Shown: positions 36,060 through 47,195, counted from the first letter of the stretch. The stretch: DNA of 64,000 bases from Holothuria scabra (GCA_037179385.1 CM074196.1:33194486-33258485), one strand, 5' to 3'. Numbers and translations: made by a program. Notes: generated by a model not told the origin, from the letters alone.

Positions 36060-37916
36060 TTTGTTGTAACGACTGGTGACCCAAAGTGACCTTTGACTCA
36101 ACCTGTAAGTAGCTGGTTTTTCTTTTAACCAAAACATTTCTATATTCAAAAAGCCAAATTTCTATTGTGCCTTATGATATTCTGCAAACAAGGTTTACAG
36201 AGTTTGATGCCAGGTGATATCAGATGGCCACTGAACTCCACCAAACTACTTTCAACTCACCGTAACTCATACACACACTTATTGTGAAATACATCCACGT
36301 TTCGTACCTTGAGCTGTCCTATACAGGTTTTCGGAGTTTGGCCCCCTTTGACCCCAAATGACCTTTGACCTTTACCAAAATCAATAGGGTTCTTCCTTAC
36401 ATCATAATGCATTAACATATCAAGTTTAAAATCAATCCAAGCTTCCTACCTTGAGATATTGTATTAAAAAGTTTTCAGAATTTGTCCCCTTCTTACCTTT
36501 GACCTCCACCAAAATAAATAGGGTTCTTCTTTACATCATAACGCATCAACATACCAAGTTTGAAATGAATCCAAGTTTCCTATGATGATGTATCATGTAA
36601 ACAAAGATTTCAGGGTTTGACTCCATGTGACCTCAAATGACCTTCGACCTCCACAAAAATTAATTGGGTTTTTCCTTTAATCAAAACCCATTAACCTTAA
36701 CCTATCAAGTTTGAAAGGAATCCAATTTTTTTACCTTGAGATATAGTGTAATTAAGGATTTGGGGGTTTGACCCCATAGGACCCCATGTGACCTTAGACC
36801 TCCATAGAAATAAATCCGGTTCTTTCTTACATCATAACGCATCAACATACCAAGTTTGAAATGAATCCAAGTTTCCTACCATGAGATATTGCGTAAACAA
36901 GGATCTCTGGCTTTGACCCCATGTGACCCAAAATAACCTTTTACCTCCACCAAAATCAATAGGGTTCTTCCTTACATCATAGCACATCAACATATCAAGT
37001 TTGAAAAGAATCCACGTTTCCTACCCAGCGATAAAGTGTAAACAAGGATTTCAGGGTTTGACCCCATGTGACCCCAAATGACCTTTGACTCCCACGAAAA
37101 TACATCCGGTTCTTTCTCACATCATAACGCATCAACGTATCAAGTTTGAAATTAATCCAATTTTCCTAACCATGAGATATCATGTAAACAAGGATTTTGG
37201 GGTTTGACCCCACGTTACTCCAAATGACCTTTGACCTCCACCAAAATCAATAGGGTTCTCTCTTACATCATAATGCATCAACGTATCAAGTTTGAAATTT
37301 ATCCAATTTTCCTACCATGAGATATCTTGTAAACAAGGATTTCGGGGTTTGGCCCCCTGTGACCCCAAATGACGTTTGACCTCCACCAAAATCAATAGGG
37401 TTCTTCCTTACATCATAACGCATCAACGCATCAAGTTTGAAATTTATCCAATTTTCCTACCATGAGATATAGTGTAAACAAGGATTTCGGGGTTTGACCC
37501 CCTGTGACCCCAAATGACCTTTGACCTCCACCAAAATCAATAGAGTTCTTCCTTACATCATAACGCATCAATGTACAAAGTTTGAAATTAATCCAATTTT
37601 CCCACCATGAGATATCATGTAAACAAGGATTTCGGGGTTTGACCCCCTGTGACCCCAAATGACCTTTGACCTCCACCAAAATCAATAGGCTTCTTTCTTA
37701 CATCATAACGCATCAACATATTAAGTTTGAAATTAATCCAAGTTTCCTATCTTGAGATATCGTGTAAACAAGGATTTCGGGGTCTGACCCCCTGTGACCC
37801 CAGATGACCTTTGACCTCCACCAAAATTAATAGGGTTCTTCCTCTCAGTATGGGGTACCTATGTACCAAGTTTGAGAATTGTCAGATCTTCCCTTCTCAA
37901 GATATCGTGTAAACAA
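36060..37916. repeat. 145-bp tandem array with DR1/DR4 half-sites (about 12 units)
   Basis: Units recur every 145 bp in the right half (TTGACCTCCA at 37231, 37376, 37521, 37666). The left half is more diverged. Nearly every unit contains TGACCC, then 4 bases, TGACCC, then 4 bases, TGACCT, then T, then TGACCT. On the minus strand the last pair is AGGTCAAAGGTCA, a perfect DR1. The array ends ATATCGTGTAAACAAGCAAA and runs into a CA microsatellite, exactly as the array at 41810 does. Open frames inside are artefacts of the repeat. Confidence 0.92.
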
Positions 37917-37929
37917 GCAAAGTGTCACA

Positions 37930-37997
37930 AACACACACACATACACACACACACACGCACACACACACGCACATACACACATACATACACACACACG
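37930..37997. repeat. CA microsatellite with CACACG/CATACA variants
   Basis: A run of CA repeats with scattered CG and TA variants directly after the tandem array. Confidence 0.95.
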
Positions 37998-38529
37998 CCA
38001 TCATGAATGCATAGGTTTCTCTTTTCATCGAAACCAAAAATGCCCCCCCCCCCCCCCTGATTCTCTCACTCCTCTTGCCATTTATTTTTTTTATTTTTTG
38101 GCTCCCCTTCATTTTTTCAACATCGCCCATCGCGTCCCCAAAATTTCTGTGGGGGGCACTGTCCCCCCCTCCCCCCCCCCCCCCCCGCTGGCTACGCTAG
38201 TGCTGGAGGCCACGTGACGTAGAATAAGTTACACGGATCAATTAGACCACCTAGGAGGGCTGGTCGTTTTGGCCAACTCAAGTTGCAACGTTTTATGAAA
38301 CTTCAAACTTGTATAAATGAGTGAGAGAAGTCACCCAAACTTACTTTAAAGCAGTATCTAAATCTCACAATTTTCTTTTTATTTCTGTTCAAAGTACTTT
38401 CAATATTAATTTAGGACTTCGATATTGCATATTCAATGTAAACTATGCATTTTCCTAAAGTAAATTTCACGATTGAGGAGAAAAATGTCACTTGATTCTT
38501 TTTCTCAAGTCCTCCCGACTCTCTGGCTC

Positions 38530-38591
38530 CGTCGTGAACTGGATAAAAAGAACGGATACTACACATCTTAGCCAAAAGGCCGAGAAGCGAT
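38530..38591 (-). pseudogene. U2 snRNA 5'-end-like fragment
   Basis: On the minus strand from 38591 the sequence reads ATCGCTTCTCGGCCTTTTGG then CTAAGATGTGTAGTATCCGT. This is the highly conserved 5' end of U2 snRNA including the GTAGTA branch-site pairing region, but with a short deletion before TGTAGTA. Similarity fades after about 50-60 nt, well short of the usual length near 190 nt, so it is a U2-derived pseudogene or the head of a U2-type SINE. A weaker relative of its 3' part follows at about 38745-38810. Confidence 0.8.
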
Positions 38592-38920
38592 CCCCCAAGA
38601 ACTTATTGAATACTTTTTCTTACATTCTCTTGACTCTCTGGCAAAGAGCCGATCGGCGAAACCAAACTTTAAACTTCTTTCCAAAGAAGCTACGTCCTCT
38701 AAAGAACAAAATTTGACCAACCTCACGGACCTCTGACCATTTACACTATTGTTCTGTGATGCATGGCTCCATTACAGACTGGATGAAAAGAACATATACT
38801 CCGAATTATCCAAAATGAAAAGCCAACTTGAGTAAAATCACGAAGCGGGGCAGTTGTTTTCCATCAAAATAATAGGGTGTGACGTCAATAGTCTCATCCC
38901 TAGAATTCCCATACTTAAAG

Positions 38921-39104
38921 CAGTCTTGTAATCGAGTCACTAGATTAGTGACTCGAGTCACCAGTTTTCAAACTTTTATGTGACTCGAGTGACGTCATTG
39001 ACTCGAGTCACTGTACTGTTTCAATGGGGAAATTACTCTGAATTCTATCGAGTCACTATCATTTTGAGAGGAAGTGACTCGAGTCGTGACTTGTTACAAC
39101 ACTG
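38921..39104. mobile_element. hAT-like MITE with iterated CTCGAGTCA motifs
   Basis: Starts CAGTCTTGTAATCGAGTCAC and ends in the inverted form GACTTGTTACAACACTG. GACTCGAGT-type palindromes recur several times inside. The target duplication is only approximate. The terminal logic resembles the larger element at 18715-26291 (CAG start, TGTAATCGA nearby, iterated subterminal motif). Confidence 0.65.
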
Positions 39105-39225
39105 ATTTTAAAAGAGAGTGCAAATTTTCATCCTTAACCATTTCTTGAGCATGCTGTGTTTCCAATTCAAAATTGCTTTACTAGCGAGTCTTGTTTCAAT
39201 TGTTATTTACTGTAACAATATAATC

Positions 39226-39434
39226 AGACCTTGAATTTTGCCCCGAATTTTGAGACGTGTGATCGCCATCACATACCTCAAATCACTGTTAACTAAGGCG
39301 TGTACTCACACCAAAATGAAGAATGCTAACTAATATAAATGTATTGAAGTTTAATAAAAATAGCAAACCTACCACACTCAATTTTCTTAGGAGTGTAATC
39401 TGTAACACACTAGTGAATTATAAAACTCATGGCC
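39226..39434. mobile_element. hAT-like MITE (CAGGCCTTGAATTTTGAG family), copy 3
   Basis: Begins CAGACCTTGAATTTTG and ends ACTCATGGCCTG, with a flanking TATAAT direct repeat. Internal parts are diverged from copies 1 and 2. Confidence 0.6.
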
Positions 39435-39439
39435 TGTAT

Positions 39440-41680
39440 AATAAACACTATTCAACAAGAAAAAAGGCACTCGTTATAACAAAGTTATGTAAATGTGACA
39501 GTTTATTAAGCTTCAACATGTATATAACTCCCTGCATGCACTTTAATAACAAAGTTAGATAAGTGACCTTTTTATTAAAGGGGCTCATTGAGTTGATAGC
39601 AATAACTTAATGAGAGTGATAAAGGGTCACTATAACATGACAATGCTTCTAGATAGCATAAAAAGTCAGGTTTCATATCCAATAGTTATGGGAAAAGCTA
39701 ACTTGAATTTTGTAATGTCCTGACTTGTAACAGTTTTGTGCACAATTTGAAAAAGGGTCTGGTCACAAATTTTTGAAAACCGAATTGCAACTCAATGAGC
39801 TGCTTTAAGTTTCAACATCTATTTATTCCAAACATGTGCTTTAGTAACAAAATTATACAAAAGTGACCTTTTTCAGTTTTATTGAGTTTCTAACTGTAGT
39901 TAGTCCCAACATATATTTTAATAACAACAGGAGAGGTGTGTGTGAGAGAGAGAGGTAGTTGCCATGCAAATTTTGTTGAAATATTGAATGCATAAATTCC
40001 ATGAATTTCTGATACTGTAGAAACACACCTTTTCAGGTGTCTGACATAAATATGACATAAATATTAACCAAGTTTGACTGAATGATAAGAGGTTGAGGTC
40101 GGAACACATGATAAGAGGTTGAGGTCGGAACACATGATGAGATGTTGAGGTCGGAACACATGATATGAGGTAGAGGTCGGAACACATGCCACCTTTTCCT
40201 GACAGTTCTTTTATCAATAAAACCAAATGGTGTAGCATGTGACACTTCTGGTGGAAGACACAGTTTAGCCACATACAAGTAAACAGCCTATTTTCAAGTG
40301 CTACCCATTTTCTTCCCATGAGGTAAAGAGTTATAAGCCACCAGAGTCTTATCCACAGACCATATTGTTTATGTCAGGGGTCTGGAGTATATACAGATCA
40401 TGAGAATTTTCCATCACTTTAGAAGACAAATTAATTTCCAAACTTGATACTTGATATCAATCACAAAAATTTTTTTGTCCTCTTCAGGAAAAATAGTTTT
40501 AATGTCAAAATACATGAATGAGTAAAGTCTAAACTTTCTAGGCCTGGCAGTGGCTCACCTGTATTTATTGCATATATTTGATTTTATTTGGTTTAAAATG
40601 ACACACAACCACAGGATATGTAGCTGTTTTCTCAGATTCAGTCACAATAGCTAATAAGCTCTGGCAACACAGAAAACAAAATTTAAAGATTCATTCTAAA
40701 TCTAGCTCTCTCAAAGTCTATATATATCTATGCATCATCCAATCAACAAACAAATGTTTTACCTAGCTTGCCATACAATACATACACATGGTGAACTTAC
40801 ACATTCAGGTTTAGGAATCTTTGAACACATGGCCAAGGGAAAAGGTATGCCCCTAGAAAATGGCCACCAGTCTGGACCACAGCTGCATTTCAGTCCCTAA
40901 AATATTTTACCTGCTCTACCTCTCTATCTCTGTTTTTCATGTTGGGTCCAACACAAATTTGAAAGTAGTATGTTTTATCATATTCCTTTAATTAAATCAC
41001 ATTACACTTGAACAATTTCTACCAGAACTGTCAAAATGGTTACACAAAATAGCCCACAGCTGGACATGTTTCACCTACTGCCACATTTTACTTTTTTTTT
41101 TTTGCATATTCACTAAAAGTAAAAGAAGGCCTTGGATGGATATTTGAAGTCTCAATGGCACAAATAGTAGGCCTAAGTCTGGACAAACAAATTACCATTT
41201 AACCAGGAGATGCATCAGTTTAGTCTAGGAATCTCAAACCAGCCCAAAACAAGGCAAGGACCAGAAGGGACCAAGATCACTTCCAGGGGGTGGGGGGCTA
41301 AATAAACTGAAATACATATAGGCACCATGATCTTCCTGAAAGACAACAAAATTTCAAGGAAAGACTCTCTGGCCTACCCCTTCCTCCTGATATGGGATTG
41401 ATCCCACACTACCCAGACTGGCAGCGCAATTAGGTCAGACCACCTATGAGTATCTATAAGCTCTATGAATGAAACATAAGACTACTAAGTCTTATCATTT
41501 TCCTTTTCAATTTGTGGCCTAAATCAAAAAGACCACAATAAATCACCACCTCCTTATCATAGTCCGAGGTCATATCAGCCATTTAAAACTGACTTTGCTT
41601 CCAGTTAGTCTGTGTTCAGGGTGGTCTAACTGTGCACAACTGTAATAAAAACTTTTACACCAACATTTGTTCAAAAAACA
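39440..41680. other. Intergenic, no gene recognised
   Basis: AT-rich DNA with a 26-bp tandem repeat at 40084-40190. I see no exon with supporting splice signals. Confidence 0.5.
40084..40190. repeat. 26-bp tandem repeat, 4 units
   Basis: AAGAGGTTGAGGTCGGAACA-CATGAT is repeated about four times with small changes. Confidence 0.92.
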
Positions 41681-41809
41681 GTGTCCAACTAAAGGAGTGT
41701 CTAACCAGAAAGCCACAAGGCTTAGTGATTCCTTGCCATCAAATACCTTACCTGCTTTCAAATTGACAGTGCTTGATAGATTTTTCTTTACATTTTAGGC
41801 ACAGAATTT

Positions 41810-43345
41810 TCGCAATTTTACCCCTGGTGACCTCAAATGACCTTTGACCTCTACCAAAAACAATAGGCTTCTTTCTCTCAACATGACAAATCTATATACC
41901 AAATATGAAAAGTATCTGTTACTCTTATCTGGAGATATTGTGTTTACAAGCCATTTTCGAAGTTTTCGCAATTTTACTGCTATTGACCTCAAATGACCTT
42001 TGACCTCTACCAAAAACAATAGCCTTCTCTCTCTCAACATGGAAAATCTATATACCAAATATGAAGAGTGTTGGTCTCTCCTAACTGAAGATATCTTGTT
42101 TACAAGCCATTTTCAGTGTTTTTGCAATTTTACCGCTGATGACCTCAAATGACCTTTGACCTCAGCCAAAAACAATAGACTTCTTGATCTCAACATGACA
42201 AACCTATATACCAAGAATGAGAAGTGTCGGTCACTCCTATCTGAAGGAATCATGTTTAAAAGCCATTTTCGGGATTTTCCCAATTTTACCGCTGGTGACC
42301 TCAAATGAACTTTGAATTCTACCAAAAGCACTAGGCTTCTTTCTCTCGACATGACAAATCTATATACCAAATATGAAGAGTATTTGTCACTCCTTTTTAA
42401 AGATATCGTGTTTACAAGCCATTTTCAGTGTTTTGGCAATTTTACCGCTGATGACCTCAAATGACATTTGACCTTTACCAAAAACAATAGGGTTCTTCCT
42501 CTCAACATGACAAATCTATATACCAAGTATGAAATTTGTCGGGCAATCCTATCTGAAGATATCGTGTTTACAAGCAAATTTCGGCGTTTTCGCAATTTTA
42601 CCGCTGGTGACCTCAAATGACCTTTGACCTCTACCAAAAACAAAAGGGTTCTTCTTCTCAACATGACGAATCTATATACCAAGTATGAAAAGTGTGGGTC
42701 ACTCCTATCTGAAGATATCGTGTTTACAAGCCATTTTCGAAGTTTTCGCAATTTTACTGCTATTGACCTCAAATGATCTTTGACCTCTACCAAAAACAAT
42801 AGCCTTCTCTCTCTCAACATGGAAAATCTATATACCAAATATGAAGAGTGTTGGTCTCTCCTAACTGAAGATATCTTGTTTACAAGCCATTTTCAGTGTT
42901 TTTGCAATTTTACCGCTGATGACCTCAAATGACCTTTGACCTCTACCAAAAACAATAGGGTTCTTCCTCTCAACATGACAAATCTATATACCAAGTATGA
43001 AAATTGTCGGGTAATCCTATCTGAAGATATTGTGTTTACAAGCCTTTTTCAGCGTTTTTGCAATTTTACCGCTCAAATGACCCCTGACCTCTACCAAAAA
43101 CTATAGGGTTCTTCCTCTCAACATGACAAATCTATAAACCAAGAATGAAAAGTGTGGGTCACTCCTATCTGAAGATATCGTGTTTACAAGCTATTTTTGA
43201 AATTGTCGCAATTTTACCCCTGGTGACCTCAAATGACCTTTGACCTCTACCAAAAACAATAGGGTTCTTCCTCTCAACATGATAAATCTATATACCAAAT
43301 ATGAAAAGTGTCGGACATTCCTACCTTAAGATATCGTGTTTACAA
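41810..43345. repeat. About 155-bp tandem array with DR4+DR1 in most units
   Basis: Ten units start near 41826, 41990, 42145, 42298, 42455, 42610, 42765, 42925, 43075 and 43225. Shared blocks are CGCAATTTTACCGCTG, CCAAAAACAATAGGGTTCTT, AACATGACAAATCTATATAC and GAAGATATCGTGTTTACAAG. Most keep AGGTCAAAGGTCA on the minus strand. Several minus-strand open frames run through it but shift between units, so it is not coding. Confidence 0.92.
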
Positions 43346-43353
43346 GCAAGTGT

Positions 43354-43418
43354 CACAAACACACACACATATACAACACACATACACACACACATACACA
43401 CACACACACACACACACA
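43354..43418. repeat. CA microsatellite
   Basis: A CA/TA dinucleotide run after the array; a second short one is at 43601-43624. Confidence 0.95.
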
Positions 43419-43689
43419 GGTTTTTTTTTCACACAACCTGAGGACCCCATTGTGTTTTCCTTTGTTCCTGCTTCCTTAACCCTAACCTTAACAATAGACT
43501 CTCTATTGTTCACACAGGAGAGGACCCCAGAAATCTATTGAATTTCCACCAGAGGACCTAAAATCCATTGTTCAGGTCCTCTGTTTGGATACGAAACAAG
43601 TACACATACACACACACACACACAACATCACCATCGCATAGATTCCTTGCCTGCCTATGGCAAGGAATCAAAAAGGTCAAGCCAATAAA

Positions 43690-45320
43690 AAGACCATTTG
43701 AAAAACAAATGTAACAAAACTTAAGCACACACAGAGCATGCACCTAGCACTTTTACTACTGAAAAGGGTCCATCTCAACATAGTGAGCAATATATGTATT
43801 CCATACACGCAGTATGAATGTATGGGTTACACAAATACTGAATTTTTGTATGCAGTCCACTATATTTGTGTTTGCTACAACCAAAGAGGGTGTCTTATGT
43901 ACAAATATCTCCTTTTCATGTCTATGTTGTGTTCAAACACAACTACTCACCTATACCAGCTATCCCAGGATACAATATTGCAATATTTCGGCAAAACCTA
44001 ACATATACATCAAAAATAAATTATGGTTTTGCAGCAAAATCGTACAAAGCAAAGGGCCCGGTTAACACCAAAGGACAACAATAATAAATTACTTTTGTAA
44101 ATGGGCATTGGTAGACACCTGCATTTAACTTGAAGATACAGCAGTTGAAGTTTTCAAATATTATATATAGTTCCCCATAAAATTATATTTCACCATGAGG
44201 TATTCATTGCAGAAGGGAACTTTGTTCAAACTTTCTTGCTTTGTCTCCACGTTCCCGTTAAAATTAAGTGTTAACAACCTCATTCTGCCTGCATGTCAGA
44301 CATCTCAACATGAAATAGGACCCAGTGGGAAAAAAATCAACATTCTCCAGCAATGGACCCTAATTCCTTTCAAATGCTTTAAAGTCTACCACAAATTTCA
44401 CAAATATAATGCCTTAGACTATCGGCTAAAAGGAAGGTTTCACTGCTATCATTGCAAAACAGTATGTAGAGCCATGATGGTCTACCTAACACTGTCCATG
44501 GTATAGGGTGTGAATACACACAATACAGAGAATAATTACAAATGATCTAAGTATGCAGCAATGAGAAAAGATAGTTTGATATTTTTCAACAGATCAAACC
44601 TTAATTTTCTGGAGAAGAGGCACCGTCCAGTTTCTAATTTGAATTTGTTTGCTTAATTAAATATATCCCACACTTAATCTCTCACTAGACTATATAGGTG
44701 TCTAATGAAGAGAAAATCAAAAGATTGTTTACTCTATTGATGCAACAGACCCTTTGAGGTGGTCAGCTCACTCTTTTCATCACAGGGTGTAAGGAGGAAG
44801 ATCAACCGAGCATGCATGCAAGTATAAACAGAGTAGTGATCGAGCCAAATAATCCTGTTCTACAACACCCTGAACAGACCATGAACAAATAAAGATGTTT
44901 GCTAGTGGAAAGACCGGTAATCTGTTCTGAGATTTTAACTGGCATGTTATTTATCTACATCTAAAAAACTCTTCAATAGTTGCAATTGTTGCAAGATCCT
45001 ACCCATGACTGAGACTTCCATCCACACCAGAAGCTTTAGCAGAGGAAATATATTTATGTGTAAAAAGAATTTGTGGATATCACAGCATTGCAAAGATTTG
45101 AGCACGGTCTACTTCAGGAATACAACAATTGCTCCCCTGATTTACTGGAAATCATTCTTTCTTACATAGAATAGCATTAAATATGAATGATTTCAAAGTT
45201 TGAACAGTACATTTCATAATTTAGAAATACATTCTTTCAAACTTAAAAACATTAAAACTAACAATCATAAGTATGAAATGAATTGCTCATGATGCTCATG
45301 AATATGAAGTGCATTAACTT
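43690..45320. other. 3' flank or intron of gene 2, nothing further recognised
   Basis: AT-rich DNA with several short overlapping open frames and no splice-supported exon. If the exon at 45323-45397 is real, this is either its downstream intron or the start of more 3' sequence. Confidence 0.4.
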
Positions 45321-45322
45321 AC

Positions 45323-45397
45323 TTTAAGACTAACTGAACAGAAGTTTTGACTATCCCTGGCAGGCTCTGAGGTGCTGTCACAGTTTTCATATACTGT
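45323..45397 (-). CDS. Gene 2 candidate 3' exon
   Basis: A 75-bp open exon (25 codons, phase 0) with acceptor TTTCCAG and donor GTAAGTTA. It encodes TVYENCDSTSEPARDSQNFC then SVSLK. It joins in phase to the exon at 47140 only if the weak donor GTAGCA there is used. Confidence 0.5.
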
Positions 45398-45506
45398 CTG
45401 GAAATGATATAATGTGAGTTATTTGTGAAGCTTATGCCACTAAATTGTGAGTCAAATTCTCTTCTGGAAAAAATTATTTGCACAGAACAAGGGTTTCAAT
45501 CCTTAA

Positions 45507-45789
45507 AGGCATGATCCTCTTACTCCAAACAGTTCCAATCCTCCTAACCTACTAACTTAAGCCCCTTCCGCATAATGTTTGAAATTCATCCTCACTAACG
45601 AGACAACCTCAGTTTACTGCTTCAGGGCAAGTACACAACACCCTAATGAGTAATCAAAACACTCTCAGTGCAATACAGGCTCTGTAATATGAGCATTGTT
45701 TGAACTAGCTGTCAATCAAACAACTGAGTCAAATGAGAATTTGTGTAGGCCACTACTAAAATGGCAGTTGGGCTGAAAGGTTTAGTCCT
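45507..45789. mobile_element. TTAA-flanked MITE
   Basis: TTAA at 45503-45506 and 45790-45793. It shares AGTTCCAATCCTCCTAACCT and the CTCAGTTTACTGCTTCAGGG region with the 19613 element. Confidence 0.75.
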
Positions 45790-46135
45790 TTAAACCAATT
45801 TTAACAGAATCACCTCTGTCCACCAATGCATGCCAATCTCAAACATATTAAAGGGTAGCAGGTGACATAAAACTCAAAACAAGTATAAAATAAATGAATA
45901 GATTTAGCAGCATCCTTATCAATGAATCGCATGCAAATGAGTAAAAGAGGCGGTCCACATCATGCAAAAGTTCCTCTCTATTACTATCCCAACCTGACAC
46001 ATCACTTTTGGTTGAAAAAGGAACAAGGTCAACCAGACTTGGGATTATTAGATTTGTTCCAACAGTAGCCACCACTGTCCACCATTATAAACCATAATGC
46101 AAACAAAGAGGACTCTGTAGAACCTTACTTGTTAA

Positions 46136-46387
46136 CCCTTTACCCTTGTGCTCCGATCGGGACATATTTTTGTGCCTCAGGAGTGGGCGGAAAAGTGGAC
46201 GTAGCACGCCCCGCATCAGCTTCCGAAAGGCTATTGACCCCGTGACCTTACACTATTGTCTCTCTCGTTGTTGTGGCCGAATTTTCGGGTAGCTACTTGC
46301 AGTTTCGAGCTCTACGTGAAACAGTAAAGATGGGCGACAGCCGCGCTCTCCGTCTGGGTCCAAAAGGACCCAAACAACGGTAAAGGG
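46136..46387. mobile_element. piggyBac-like MITE (TTAA, CCCTTTACC ends)
   Basis: A 252-bp element with perfect TTAA on both sides (46132-46135, 46388-46391) and inverted ends CCCTTTACC and GGTAAAGGG. The interior is GC-richer than its surroundings. TTAA plus CCCTTT ends are typical of piggyBac-derived MITEs. It is not the same family as the AGGCCC elements. Confidence 0.85.
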
Positions 46388-46399
46388 TTAATTCAATCT

Positions 46400-47112
46400 C
46401 AAATTCTTATCAATGGTCAGACCTGATGTATATTCATAGACTGTTTTTCAGAGCAAGCTGAGTGCTTGCAACCTGAGTTGTCTCAACAGGCAAGGATAAT
46501 AGGCTTATTTTTCTGGACACAATCTTAGAAATACTGGCACTGAAGTGTGATAAATAAGTTCGACAAATATTGCCACAGTCAGTAGAAAAGAGGTAGAATA
46601 TGCTGAATAATTTTTGTCATTGTAAACAGGGTGAGAAGTTTCTTCAGGGGTTTCCTAAAATAGCCGGACAGAGTGGTTTACTCATGTTTGGAGATACAAT
46701 GATATATTCTCAAACACATTTAATACCACCAGTGGAAAAACCGAAAAATGTTTTGTTTTCTGTTGTGGCAACGCAGAACACCTCCGAGTCCTACTGTACG
46801 CAGACAACACACGGGTCTTTTGTGTTTACTCCCTAATTCTGTAGGACCCCAATAGGTAGGTCAAGAATGACACAGAAAGAGACAGATTACTGTGTGACCT
46901 TTGTCATAAACCTCACTTCAGAGATTGCATCCCCCTCCATGTAAGAACAGCCTCGATCTTTGTAGCAGGATGTTAGTCATAGGAACTAGCTTCCAAAACC
47001 ATACTACACTGGCAAAATATAGAATGATAAAAATATAAACTACAAGATAAAACTACTGTAAAATATATCATTTCAATGATATAGTTGTACATCTTGATGG
47101 TACAAAGCTGCT
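46400..47112. other. Non-coding stretch, nothing recognised
   Basis: AT-rich. The short plus-strand open frame at 46600-46836 has no splice or homology support. This would be the 3' UTR or flank if gene 2 ends at the TAG at 47115-47113, or an intron if it continues to 45397. Confidence 0.4.
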
Positions 47113-47139
47113 CTAAGGGTCTTCTGTGCAGAATGCTAC

Positions 47140-47195
47140 AGGTCTGCCGCTCTCCGTTCGACTTTCACCTCTTCCTTGCCTCATCACACCATACC
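47140..47195 (-). CDS. Gene 2 exon, Arg/Gly-rich C-terminal part
   Basis: The acceptor CCTTCAG precedes 47195. Two bases complete Gly, then YGVMRQGRGESRTESGRP. Two endings are possible. A donor GTAGCA after 47140 keeps phase 0 with the exon at 45397. Reading on instead gives VAFCTEDP and a TAG stop ending at 47113. I cannot decide from sequence; the GTAG donor is weak. Confidence 0.65.

Larger units (their letters stand above)
33536..38202. mobile_element. 4,667-bp hAT-type element carrying a tandem array
   Basis: The left end is CAGGGGCGTATCCAGC and the right end GCTGGCTACGCTAGTG, a diverged inverted pair. The 8-bp direct repeat CTGGAGGC flanks both ends exactly (33528-33535, 38203-38210). 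These are hAT hallmarks. The interior holds a two-unit repeat (33613-33900), AT-rich DNA, GCGCGC-rich patches (35464-35480, 35834-35852), the DR1/DR4 tandem array (36060-37916) and a CA microsatellite. No transposase was recognised. Confidence 0.82.
41695..43670 (-). mobile_element. Helentron/HINE-like element with central DR1/DR4 array
   Basis: TGATTCCTTGCCA at about 41727 and TGGCAAGGAATCA at about 43658 are inverted copies near the two ends. Next to the first is an AAGCC..GGCTT hairpin (41709-41724). The centre (about 41810-43345) is a 10-unit array of about 155 bp, each unit with TGACCT, 4 bases, TGACCT, T, TGACCT. CA microsatellites follow. Subterminal inverted repeats, a hairpin beside one end, central repeats and a microsatellite match the known layout of DINE-1/HINE elements. 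Read on the minus strand, the hairpin is at the 3' end. The class call is inference from layout. Confidence 0.6.

Noticed and set aside
38492..38716. Plus-strand 74-codon frame
   Set aside because: It reads the complement of the U2 snRNA-like fragment and has no other support.
40084..40190. Possible CRISPR-like array (26-bp repeats)
   Set aside because: The units are directly contiguous without spacers, and the genome is animal. It is a plain minisatellite.
41795..42838. Minus-strand open frames with repeated 'FLVEVKGHLRS' peptides, resembling a repeat protein
   Set aside because: They fall in the roughly 155-bp tandem array. The unit is not a multiple of three, frames change between units, and the same phrase appears in the unrelated array at 37431-37685. 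The peptide is a translation of the GGTCA-rich repeat.
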